Numbered from the stretch's first letter, positions 1 to 6,515 are shown. The stretch: 6,783 nucleotides of DNA from an uncultured Agitococcus sp. (GCF_937920075.1 NZ_CALETI010000211.1:1-6783); one strand, 5' to 3'. The notes: generated by a model from the sequence alone, not told the origin. Program-made: numbers and translations.

Positions 1-450
1 AGCTTTATTTTCCAATCTCATAATAATTTTTAGAAAATCTATTTGAGATTGTTCTAAAACGTGATATTCGGCAATATATTGCTTAATTAAATCTAAGTCC
101 AAGCTATATCTTGATATTTTTAAAGGATAAAAATTTATGTCATTACAACTAAAGCCTAAGATAAAATTAATTTGTTTAACAAATACTGAATCAAAATCAA
201 CAAACTCATCATAAGAACCAAATGAAAAAACAATAATATTTTTTTCATTAAAAATACTTTTTGACTTTTGCAAAAAAGACAACCAATTATTATTTAACTC
301 TTCATCACCTAAGACGGGAACCAATAGTATTAATAACTCTTCTGACATCTTAAATGTCGAATCAATATTTATATAGTCAACTTTAAAATATTGTGCTAAC
401 TCTTTGGCAACTACTTGAGCCGTACCTGACACATTACAATAAAAAATCAT
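1..450 (-). CDS. Flavodoxin-like protein, 3' end missing (runs off window)
   Basis: Reading the minus strand from the ATG at 450 gives 150 codons with no stop before the window edge, so the C-terminus is missing. The start is fixed by a strong Shine-Dalgarno (AGGAGATATA directly before ATG). The protein looks like a short-chain flavodoxin, an FMN-binding electron carrier of the cytoplasm. A first beta strand leads into a phosphate-loop-like NVSGTA (residues 6-11). GDEELNNNW (48-56) resembles the flavodoxin GDGEL..DW segment, and VFSFGSYDEF (74-83) resembles the strand and loop that contact the flavin. The P-loop is degenerate, so FMN binding is not certain; a flavodoxin-fold protein that lost the cofactor is possible. 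With about 25% GC by hand count it is far more AT-rich than the rest of the window. It is the last visible member of a minus-strand gene set headed by a WYL regulator. The redox partner is unknown. Confidence 0.72.
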   Translation of the reverse strand, partial: MIFYCNVSGTAQVVAKELAQYFKVDYINIDSTFKMSEELLILLVPVLGDEELNNNWLSFLQKSKSIFNEKNIIVFSFGSYDEFVDFDSVFVKQINFILGFSCNDINFYPLKISRYSLDLDLIKQYIAEYHVLEQSQIDFLKIIMRLENKA

Positions 451-476
451 TATATCTCCTAGTTATAAATATCATT

Positions 477-510
477 TTAGACAAGCCAATATCAGCATTG
501 GCTTATCTAA
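477..510 (-). other. Stem-loop between the 51-residue gene and the flavodoxin-like gene
   Basis: A 14-base arm (477-490) pairs with 497-510 around a 6-base loop. The single non-Watson-Crick position is an allowed G-U pair in minus-strand RNA but an A-C mismatch in plus-strand RNA, which fits transcription of this operon. No T tract follows, so it is not a typical intrinsic terminator. It may set mRNA stability or the relative expression of the flavodoxin-like gene, whose Shine-Dalgarno lies about 20 bases further on. Confidence 0.5.
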
Positions 511-519
511 CTAGGTCGT

Positions 520-675
520 TTAGTCAGCTTCACGCCATTGACCAAACATTGCATTCAACTGATTCTCTAGCTTTTCTTGCTCAGCAACATCAATTTTATG
601 CTTATAATCACACATTAACTTAGAAGTAATTTTTTCAACTTCTTCAATACTTAGCTTTTCATCAGCATAGTTCAT
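520..675 (-). CDS. Small acidic helical protein, 51 aa, unknown function
   Basis: A short ORF from ATG at 675 to TAA at 520-522 encodes 51 residues. The start is supported by GAGAGG five bases upstream. The product begins MNYADEKLSIEEVEKI and ends FGQWREAD. It has about 12 acidic and 7 basic residues, one cysteine (C22), no signal peptide and no membrane segment. Hydrophobic residues at regular spacing (L8, V13, I16, L20, then I28, L36, L40, F44, W47) suggest two amphipathic helices, so it may pair with itself or a partner. I do not recognise the family. It sits between the zinc-ribbon gene and the flavodoxin-like gene on the same strand, consistent with an operon. An adaptor or small partner of the flavodoxin-like protein is inference only. 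A plus-strand ORF overlapping it lacks support. Confidence 0.6.
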   Translation of the reverse strand: MNYADEKLSIEEVEKITSKLMCDYKHKIDVAEQEKLENQLNAMFGQWREAD

Positions 676-711
676 AAAAACCTCTCATTAAATAAAAAAA
701 ACTTACCACTT

Positions 712-759
712 TTACAGTGAAACTAACTCTGAAAAAACTTCTTTACCTCCTATCAACAT
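712..759 (-). other. Possible 15-codon ORF containing an orphan Shine-Dalgarno
   Basis: Nine bases after the zinc-ribbon stop, an ATG at 759 opens a 15-residue frame, MLIGGKEVFSELVSL, ending at 712. Inside it lies a perfect AGGAGG (746-751 on the minus strand), which is not followed by any ATG, GTG or TTG at usable spacing. It could be the relic of a lost gene start, a ribosome standby site, or chance in an AT-rich intergenic stretch. Confidence 0.2.
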
Positions 760-767
760 TCAAAAAT

Positions 768-926
768 TTAGATTTCTTCAATAGCGTACTTGTAACCTGA
801 AGAGAAATAACACTGTCCCCCACATTTTTTACAACATGGCATAATCACCGCATCACTTTTTGGCATAATAATCGTAGTGGCCAAACATTTAATACATTTC
901 ACTTTCATCGCTTGTGGTTTAATCAT
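768..926 (-). CDS. Small zinc-ribbon protein, 52 aa
   Basis: The frame from ATG at 926 to TAA at 768-770 encodes 52 residues. Two cysteine pairs, CIKC (11-14) and C32-K-K-C35 in the run PCCKKCGG, are separated by 17 residues, the layout of a zinc ribbon. Extra cysteines C31 and C39 are present. It is probably a structural zinc-binding protein of the cytoplasm that contacts nucleic acid or protein; a redox or iron role for the spare cysteines cannot be excluded. The start lies four bases after the WYL stop codon, with no strong Shine-Dalgarno of its own at normal spacing, which suggests translational coupling to the regulator. A second ATG at codon 7 is possible but is no better supported. Because it is so tightly coupled, it may act with or modulate the regulator. 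I recognise no specific family. Confidence 0.68.
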   Translation of the reverse strand: MIKPQAMKVKCIKCLATTIIMPKSDAVIMPCCKKCGGQCYFSSGYKYAIEEI

Positions 927-930
927 CGTC

Positions 931-1821
931 TTAGCCCAAATACCCCTTTAACTCACTCTCAAGCTGCTGTTGCAAACTTTCGGGGTTAACAATTTTTAAA
1001 TGCGGAATCCAATATCTCACCAGTGGTAAAATTTGTGTCACATGAGTAATTTTGCTCGACACCAACAAACCACCATCATCCAAAGACTTAATGACTTCTT
1101 GTTCGGGCAAAAGCTGACGCTGTTTAAAATGTAGTGCCACTTCACCATGCACACTCAAAATAACCTCTTGTTTTTGTTGGCCAAACCAAATACTTTCTTC
1201 ATTTTCTAATTGTTTTAAAATGGTTGGCTCAAAATCAAATTCACCTAACTCAGCCTTTGGCTGAGGCTGTGAAATTCGACTCATACGATAAGCCCTTAAC
1301 TGATTGTTACTCACAGCCGCCAAATACCAACAACCATGATGATGAATAATACGATATGGCTGCACGAGGCGCGGCTGATGTTTATAAACAAACTCAACCT
1401 GATAACGTGCTTGAATGGCCGCTTTAAAAACACTGAGAGTGTCACTAAACAATGACGCATCTTCAAAAAAATAACCTTTAGCCGAATACACGCTATTGGC
1501 ACGACTATCCAAAATTTCGCGCAAAAAAGACTTGTCTAACTTGGGATATAAATTGGCAAAACCCGAAATTTGAGCAAAATTTTTAATATCTTGATACGTG
1601 AGCTTGCCCAAATAATGGCTAGGCAAAAAATAACTATCGCCCTCTATCTCAAAAGGCAAAAAGGCAAGACGCTCATTTAAATCTCGGCTAATGGTACGCG
1701 GATGGGTTTGATATTCTTCGGCAAGACTTTTAATACTTAATTTTTCGCCCATATTTAAGCGTGTCAAAATATCTGCTAAACGATAAGAGACTTTTTCATT
1801 TTTTGAAAACGCTTGTTCCAT
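931..1821 (-). CDS. WYL-domain transcriptional regulator
   Basis: A complete 296-residue protein. Residues about 12-60 form a DeoR-like winged helix-turn-helix with a recognition-helix segment TISRDLNERL (43-52). Residues about 130-185 form the WYL domain, with the name-giving W165-Y166-L167 and the following basic segment RAYRMSRI (176-183). The C-terminal part (about 215-296) fits the WCX extension, ending ILPLVRYWIPHLKIVNPESL. WYL proteins sense ligands, proposed to be nucleic acids or nucleotides in several cases, and control DNA damage, CRISPR, BREX or CBASS genes. Length and architecture are normal for a homodimeric regulator of the BrxR/CapW kind. It is transcribed toward the zinc-ribbon gene four bases on, so it is probably the first gene and controller of the block to its left. 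Palindromes in its leader suggest autoregulation. The family call is firm; the targets are inferred. Confidence 0.9.
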   Translation of the reverse strand: MEQAFSKNEKVSYRLADILTRLNMGEKLSIKSLAEEYQTHPRTISRDLNERLAFLPFEIEGDSYFLPSHYLGKLTYQDIKNFAQISGFANLYPKLDKSFLREILDSRANSVYSAKGYFFEDASLFSDTLSVFKAAIQARYQVEFVYKHQPRLVQPYRIIHHHGCWYLAAVSNNQLRAYRMSRISQPQPKAELGEFDFEPTILKQLENEESIWFGQQKQEVILSVHGEVALHFKQRQLLPEQEVIKSLDDGGLLVSSKITHVTQILPLVRYWIPHLKIVNPESLQQQLESELKGYLG

Positions 1822-1825
1822 GACT

Positions 1826-1878
1826 CAACCTGTTTTGTGCTTATTTATACCGATTATCCATAACCTTTTGACAGGTTG
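1826..1878. promoter_or_regulatory. Palindromic operator-like sites upstream of the WYL gene
   Basis: CAACCTGT (1826-1833) and ACAGGTTG (1871-1878) are perfect inverted copies. Overlapping the second is a compact palindrome, AACCTTTTGACAGGTT (1862-1877), with 5-bp arms. Both lie between the likely promoter and the WYL start. WYL regulators commonly bind inverted repeats in front of their own operon, so these are reasonable autoregulatory sites. The assignment is inferred. Confidence 0.42.
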
Positions 1879-1926
1879 TGTCGCTGTAACGATGTTTTTG
1901 ATATTTCTTAGCAAAAACTTACTTAG

Positions 1927-1955
1927 AATTTACTGAGGTTTAGTCTGTACGTCAA
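1927..1955 (-). promoter_or_regulatory. Putative sigma-70 promoter for the WYL operon
   Basis: On the minus strand TTGACG (1955-1950, 5 of 6 consensus bases) is separated by 17 bases from TAAATT (1932-1927, 4 of 6). Transcription would begin near 1920, giving a leader of about 100 bases that contains the palindromic sites. A repressor bound there would act as a roadblock rather than by covering the promoter. Confidence 0.4.
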
Positions 1956-2015
1956 TATGTTATGACAAGCTTGTTTAAAACTCTTTTTGCAGGACTTTTT
2001 CACTCAATACACCAC

Positions 2016-2045
2016 ATGACTTTTCACAAGCCCCCCACCTATACT
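2016..2045 (+). promoter_or_regulatory. Putative promoter for the Uma2-family gene, with a C6 run in the spacer
   Basis: ATGACT (2016-2021) and TATACT (2040-2045) have an 18-base spacing and resemble sigma-70 elements. The spacer contains six consecutive C residues (2031-2036). The gene's GGAG ribosome binding site lies at 2068-2071, before the ATG at 2078. Confidence 0.4.
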
Positions 2046-2077
2046 ATATTTGACGGCAAAAATACGCGGAGCAAATC

Positions 2078-2671
2078 ATGGCCACAGCACGTCAAGTCAC
2101 GTTTATCAGTGAAGCCGACTATCTGAAGCTAGAAAAAACATCAGACATCAAACATGAATATATTGATGGCCAAATTTATGCCATGTCTGGCGCAAGTAAT
2201 AACCATAATTTATTAGCAGGCAATATACACACCGCACTCAACGTGCATTTAAAAGGCAGCCCTTGCCGTCCCTACATATCAGACATGAAAGTACGCATTG
2301 CTAATGGTAGTAAATATTATTACCCCGATGTGTTGGTCAACTGCACCAAACTGTCAGGCGATAGCTATTACACCGAAACACCAAGCATTATTGTTGAAGT
2401 ATTATCTAAATCAACACGGCGAAGTGATGAAACTACAAAGCGTATGGCTTATATGCAAATTGACTCATTACAAGAATATGTTTTGATAGAGCAAGATATT
2501 GGCAAAATTGCCATTATGCGCCGTAGCGGTGGTTGGATAACCGAAAACTATTATTTGGGTGATGATTTTATACTGCACTCTATTGGATTAACAGTATCGG
2601 TTGCAGATATTTATGATGGCATAGAAAATGATGATGTTATTGAATGGTTAGCACAAAAAGCAACACAATAA
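2078..2671 (+). CDS. Uma2 family (DUF820) PD-(D/E)XK endonuclease-like protein
   Basis: The 197-residue protein has the usual length and motif order of the Uma2/DUF820 family, a restriction-endonuclease-like fold common in cyanobacteria and patchy elsewhere. The N-terminal helix carries HEYIDG (E27). YPDVLV supplies the putative metal-binding aspartate (D84), and IIVEVLSKST supplies the second acidic residue (E107) with the typical LS.ST turn. D117 and K121 follow in RSDETTKRMAY, then QEYVLIEQD. The active site therefore looks intact. The physiological role of the family is poorly known; many members spread with mobile DNA. The start at 2078 is supported by GGAG seven bases upstream. It is divergent from the WYL gene and is followed by the ligase on the same strand, 82 bases on, with no sign of coupling. 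It is most likely a stand-alone accessory gene. Confidence 0.88.
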   Translation: MATARQVTFISEADYLKLEKTSDIKHEYIDGQIYAMSGASNNHNLLAGNIHTALNVHLKGSPCRPYISDMKVRIANGSKYYYPDVLVNCTKLSGDSYYTETPSIIVEVLSKSTRRSDETTKRMAYMQIDSLQEYVLIEQDIGKIAIMRRSGGWITENYYLGDDFILHSIGLTVSVADIYDGIENDDVIEWLAQKATQ

Positions 2672-2714
2672 AAAACAATATCCCCCCTCGCCCTACACAA
2701 AATACGCTTGTATA

Positions 2715-2741
2715 GTTAGGCTCTAATAATTTTAACCTAAC
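2715..2741. promoter_or_regulatory. Inverted repeat upstream of the acyl-CoA ligase
   Basis: GTTAGG (2715-2720) and CCTAAC (2736-2741) form a 6-bp inverted repeat with a 15-base AT-rich spacer that contains TAATAAT, a plausible -10 region. No convincing -35 pairs with it. It could be a binding site for a fatty-acid-responsive repressor, but the evidence is only symmetry and position. Confidence 0.22.
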
Positions 2742-2753
2742 GAGACAACCATA

Positions 2754-4385
2754 ATGAGCATGATGCAACAACCTTTATTAATTTCTTCTTTAATCGAACA
2801 CGCAATTGTTAATCATCCCAATGCCGAAATTGTTAGCCGTCAAGTTGAAGGCGGTATTTTTAAATATACCTATAGCGAAGCGGCAAAACGCGCAAAGCAA
2901 GTTGCCAATGCCCTCACCCAAAAATTAGGCATTCAACAAGGCGACCGTATTGGCACGTTGGCATGGAATACTTATCGTCATTACGAATTATATTTTGGCA
3001 TTAGTGGCATTGGTGCAATTACCCACACCATTAACCCACGTTTATTTCCTGAACAAATTATTTATATTATTAATCATGCGGCTGATCGTTTTATTTTTGT
3101 CGATTTAACCTTTTTACCCTTACTCGAAGCGGTCGCCAGCCATATTAGCAAGGTGGAAAGTGTGGTGGTGTTAACCGACAAAGCGCACATGCCAGCCAGT
3201 AGCAAATTAAACAATTTATTATGTTATGAAGAATTAATTGCCGATGCCAGTCCCGAATACACATGGCCAGCTTTAGACGAAAATGCCGATGCGGCTTTAT
3301 GTTATACCTCTGGCACAACGGGCAATCCTAAAGGGGTAATGTACACTCATCGCTCCACCGTATTACACGCGATGGCTGCTGCCCAATATAATGCTTTAAA
3401 CATTACCCCTGACACGATTTTATTACCTGTTGTACCAATGTTTCACGTTAACGCATGGGGAACACCCTATGCCGCGACGATGATGGGCGCAAAATTGGTA
3501 TTACCTGCACATGGGATGGATGGTGCGTCGTTATATGAATTAATTAATGGTGAACAAGCCAATTTATTGTTGGGTGTGCCAACTGTTTGGTTAGGTTTAT
3601 TAAATTATTTAGATTCGATTAATGCCAAATTAGACTCGGTTAAAAATGTGGTGGTTGGCGGTTCGGCTGCACCATTGTCGATGATTAAAGCCTTCCAAGA
3701 AAAACACGATGCCTTTTTGATTCACGCATGGGGTATGACCGAATTAAGCCCCTTGGGTACAGTCAACAGCATGACCCGCAACATGGCTGCCCTACCCTTA
3801 GAACAACGTTATCAAGCTCAATTAAAACAAGGCCGCCCTGTTTATGGAGTGGAGATTAAAATTGTTGATGATGCTGGCAAAGAATTAGCACGTGATGGCA
3901 AAGCCTTTGGCCGCTTATTGGTCAGAGGCCCGTGGGTGGTGGATAGCTACTACTTAAATGAGGATAGAAAATCCTTTGTAGATGGTTGGTTTGATACAGG
4001 TGATGTGGCCACGATTGACAGTGATAACACCATGCAAATCGTTGATCGCTCTAAAGACGTGATTAAATCAGGCGGTGAATGGATTAGCTCGATTGATTTA
4101 GAAAATGCGGCGGTGGGTCATCCTGCCCTTAAAGAATGCTGTGTAATTGGTGTTTACCATCCAAAATGGGATGAACGTCCGTTGTTATTAGCCATCAAAA
4201 AAGACGGTGCAGAAGTCACTGAAGCCGACGTCATTAACTATTTAAGTGACAAAGTCGCTAAATGGCAATTACCTGATGCTGTGGTTTTTGTGCCCGATTT
4301 ACCCCACACCGCAACAGGTAAATTATTAAAAACAGGCGTTAGAGAAACGTATAAGAACTATTTAGTAGAAAGTGGCAAGGCTTGA
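2754..4385 (+). CDS. Acyl-CoA synthetase (fatty acid--CoA ligase), ANL superfamily
   Basis: A complete 543-residue adenylate-forming enzyme that would activate a fatty acid with ATP to an acyl-adenylate and then to acyl-CoA, in the cytoplasm or at the inner membrane. The core motifs are all present: the ATP loop YTSGTTGNPKG (184-194), HAWGMTELSP (324-333), the ribose-binding DGWFDTGD (410-417), the hinge region DRSKDVIKSGGEW (431-443), and the C-terminal catalytic lysine in PHTATGKLLKT (K523). Length and sequence style resemble medium/long-chain ligases such as AlkK; chain length cannot be read from sequence alone. The start at 2754 has only a weak GAGA upstream, and the nearby ATG codons at residues 3 and 4 are alternatives. 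No other beta-oxidation genes are visible, so it is probably monocistronic. It is convergent with the DUF692 gene. Confidence 0.93.
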   Translation: MSMMQQPLLISSLIEHAIVNHPNAEIVSRQVEGGIFKYTYSEAAKRAKQVANALTQKLGIQQGDRIGTLAWNTYRHYELYFGISGIGAITHTINPRLFPEQIIYIINHAADRFIFVDLTFLPLLEAVASHISKVESVVVLTDKAHMPASSKLNNLLCYEELIADASPEYTWPALDENADAALCYTSGTTGNPKGVMYTHRSTVLHAMAAAQYNALNITPDTILLPVVPMFHVNAWGTPYAATMMGAKLVLPAHGMDGASLYELINGEQANLLLGVPTVWLGLLNYLDSINAKLDSVKNVVVGGSAAPLSMIKAFQEKHDAFLIHAWGMTELSPLGTVNSMTRNMAALPLEQRYQAQLKQGRPVYGVEIKIVDDAGKELARDGKAFGRLLVRGPWVVDSYYLNEDRKSFVDGWFDTGDVATIDSDNTMQIVDRSKDVIKSGGEWISSIDLENAAVGHPALKECCVIGVYHPKWDERPLLLAIKKDGAEVTEADVINYLSDKVAKWQLPDAVVFVPDLPHTATGKLLKTGVRETYKNYLVESGKA

Positions 4386-4412
4386 TACTCAACTTTATTT
4401 TTTGATGCCGTC

Positions 4413-4443
4413 CCCTCTCCTCTTAGGAGAGGGCTAGGGTGAG
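4413..4443. repeat. GC-rich palindromic repeat (REP-like) between convergent genes
   Basis: CCCTCTCCT and AGGAGAGGG form a perfect 9-bp stem with a 3-base loop (4413-4433), followed by CTAGGGTGAGG. This layout (CCCTCTCC, GGAGAGGG, then GGGTGAGG) matches from memory a short palindrome scattered through many proteobacterial genomes. No T run follows on either strand, but the hairpin may still end or protect the two converging transcripts. Confidence 0.55.
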
Positions 4444-4447
4444 GTCG

Positions 4448-6313
4448 TCACGCTCTAATCATCCCTCTTTCCCACAACAGCTTAAATCCTTGTTGAATAT
4501 TAGTTAATAACGATGCGGGTGCTCCAATCTGCTGGAGTTGTTGCAATATGTCATCAACACTCATTGAACCGTCAACATGGCTTAACAAATTGGCAAAACC
4601 TTCAGCCAACTCAGCAGTATCATGCTCAATATGGGGTTCGCACAACGAAACCATCGCCACTTTTGCTTTAGCAACAAATAAATGTGCTTCACCTTGTGTC
4701 CACAGTTGTTGACGTTGTATCGCCAATAAAGGCTGTTTGTTTAAAGACCGCCACAGTTCAGCGCCAGAACAGGGACACAATGCTTGTTTGAGTTGTTGAT
4801 ACGGCAAGGGCAACAATGACGCACTGACATAATCCGCAATGGTGATTTTGGCTTGGCTATTAAATGGCTCAGATTGATTCGTTGCTATTTCTTGCTCATT
4901 GATTACTGCTTGTTTTAATAGGCGACTGGTACTCGCCATGCCCAATTCTGCATCTAATACTGCGACTAACAACGATAACTCTTGTAAGTCTATTTGAGGT
5001 TGGGCAATTAATTGTTGGCGTAAACGGGTGGCAAAATAGACAATACGGTCATTGGGTGCTTGCAACATGGTTTGGCTATCCACTAATTGTTTTAACAATG
5101 CCAAGCCATTGCTTAATGAAGAAACCAAACTAAAGGTTAAAGGTAAACTGCGACACCATTGCGACAAAATTAAATCAACCCGCACCCGCACATCCAACGC
5201 CAAAGCATGAGGATTAATTCCTATAAAATCAGCTTGCTCTTGTGTGCTTAATTGATAATTGGCAAATAATTTTTGTGGTTGTGTCGCAAACAACTGACGT
5301 ACCTTGTCATTAAATACTAAATCAAATAATAGCCGTTCTTGATTAGCAAAATTATTTGTTTTGAGATTCAGTCCTTCGCCACAACCCTCTGCCAATAAGG
5401 GGGGGGCTTGATTTTGTTGAACAAATGGCTGCCCTTGCACCACCGCCACCAGCTCAGGATTTTTACTTTTTTTAATAATTAACTGTCTGATTTTAGCTAA
5501 TACTTGCAAAATCTGTTGTTCGTCTTGTACTCCTTCACACTCATAACAGACTGCTTTTAAATTGGGTAGTTTTGGCAATAACTCTTTGAGCATTGTCCAT
5601 GTTTGTTCCACAATCGCACACTCATGGGCATCAACATAAATATCGCCTTGTTCGGTCTGTTTAATACGCCCACCTGCGATATGTACTTCAATCACTCGTT
5701 CAGCAGGAAAATCTTGCCATTGCGATAAAATGCGTTGACCACTGGCCAATTCATAAGACACTAAATGCCCCATATCTAATAAAATCGCACAGTCAGTTTG
5801 CGTCGCCAAACGACCAAAAAACGTCATCAGCGGCATTGTGCCAACCATAAAAGTCATGGGTGGTGGTTCAATGGCAACAGGCACAGACATAAACGCTTGT
5901 ACTTCTTGCACACGTTCAATGGCTAATTGCAACGATACTTCATTTAAAATGGGTGGCAAAAAATAGCCTAATTGTGTGGAGTAACTTGCGCCACTTTGCC
6001 AAAAACAATAGGCACAATCTTGGGCAAACCATGCCGATTTTACTTGATAGATATGCTGTGCGGCTGTTTGCAGCCATGCGCTGTCATTGGCAAAAGAGCC
6101 ACAAAAATTAATATAAGAGGGATGATATAAAACTGGTGCGCCTGCTTGATGGATACGTTGTATTTGTGGCCAGACACTTTGCACATCGGCTAAGCCAGCA
6201 TATTCAACAAAACTTGCCCCTAAAGGATGTTTGACTAAATTAACAGGGTCAGGCTGTGAAGCTAGACTGAGGCTAATACCTAAACCAAGTGTGGGAAGTT
6301 GAGCTAGAGTCAT
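4448..6313 (-). CDS. DUF692 (MNIO, MbnB/TglH-like) oxidase domain fused to a long C-terminal extension
   Basis: A 621-residue protein, twice the usual DUF692 length of about 280-300. Residues 5-280 read as the family's TIM barrel: LGLGISL at the start, VLYHPSYINFCGS (H64), VAIEP (E149), AILLDMGHLVSYELASG (D180, H183), EVHIAGG (H211), VDAHE (D228, H230) and CYECEG (E258). Known members bind two or three irons and modify peptide cysteines in RiPP pathways. Here the usual Glu-His near residue 99 reads Gln-Asp, and the Asn after the LLDxG-type motif is His, so the site is atypical. Residues about 325-365 (ERLLFDLVFNDKVRQLFATQ onward) recall short helical RiPP-associated modules. The last 70 residues (HVDGSMSVDDILQQL, LLWERGMIR) look like a PqqD-type or winged-helix domain; both are tentative. 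The start suits the family although no clear Shine-Dalgarno precedes it. A C8 tract falls at the domain junction. No precursor peptide is adjacent. Confidence 0.8.
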   Translation of the reverse strand: MTLAQLPTLGLGISLSLASQPDPVNLVKHPLGASFVEYAGLADVQSVWPQIQRIHQAGAPVLYHPSYINFCGSFANDSAWLQTAAQHIYQVKSAWFAQDCAYCFWQSGASYSTQLGYFLPPILNEVSLQLAIERVQEVQAFMSVPVAIEPPPMTFMVGTMPLMTFFGRLATQTDCAILLDMGHLVSYELASGQRILSQWQDFPAERVIEVHIAGGRIKQTEQGDIYVDAHECAIVEQTWTMLKELLPKLPNLKAVCYECEGVQDEQQILQVLAKIRQLIIKKSKNPELVAVVQGQPFVQQNQAPPLLAEGCGEGLNLKTNNFANQERLLFDLVFNDKVRQLFATQPQKLFANYQLSTQEQADFIGINPHALALDVRVRVDLILSQWCRSLPLTFSLVSSLSNGLALLKQLVDSQTMLQAPNDRIVYFATRLRQQLIAQPQIDLQELSLLVAVLDAELGMASTSRLLKQAVINEQEIATNQSEPFNSQAKITIADYVSASLLPLPYQQLKQALCPCSGAELWRSLNKQPLLAIQRQQLWTQGEAHLFVAKAKVAMVSLCEPHIEHDTAELAEGFANLLSHVDGSMSVDDILQQLQQIGAPASLLTNIQQGFKLLWERGMIRA

Positions 6314-6363
6314 GTTTTGCGCTTTGAAAGATTATTTTTCGTATCAGTTTATCATTAATGGCA

Positions 6364-6369
6364 ATTTTA
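6364..6369 (-). promoter_or_regulatory. Possible -10 element for the DUF692 gene
   Basis: TAAAAT on the minus strand lies about 50 bases upstream of the start codon. A weak TTCGTT sits 18 bases further upstream. The surrounding sequence is very AT-rich, so the match could be chance. Confidence 0.22.
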
Positions 6370-6447
6370 CAGTATTGGTATTAATCAAACGAATTGTCTA
6401 GCTCAATATCAATTATTTTAAATTTCATAAAGGGCTTAGGTAAGAGC

Positions 6448-6491
6448 TTAATTTACAGGCTCACAAATTATGCAATCAGCCTGTAAATTAA
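6448..6491. repeat. Perfect 14-bp inverted repeat with 16-base spacer
   Basis: TTAATTTACAGGCT (6448-6461) and AGCCTGTAAATTAA (6478-6491) are exact inverted copies. The stem is AT-rich and no T tract is appended, so it is not a standard terminator. It lies between the 33-codon ORF and the DUF692 start, so it could be a leader hairpin for the DUF692 mRNA, a large operator, or a remnant of a small mobile element. Confidence 0.6.
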
Positions 6492-6515
6492 ACTGTGTAA
6501 ACGCTTAACTTTATC

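Noticed and set aside
393..623. Plus-strand ORF of 76 codons
   Set aside because: It is antisense to the starts and ends of the flavodoxin-like and 51-residue genes, both of which have clear ribosome sites; it has no ribosome site itself and a low-information sequence.
676..767. Separate promoter for the 51-residue gene
   Set aside because: No -35/-10 pair with acceptable spacing was found; read-through from the WYL operon is simpler.
1311..1502. Minus-strand ORF of 63 codons
   Set aside because: It lies in another frame inside the well-supported WYL regulator.
2298..2486. Plus-strand ORF of 62 codons
   Set aside because: It lies in another frame inside the Uma2-family gene.
4413..4433. 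Hairpin as a classical intrinsic terminator
   Set aside because: The stem is GC-rich, but no T run follows on either strand; a REP-like palindrome fits better.
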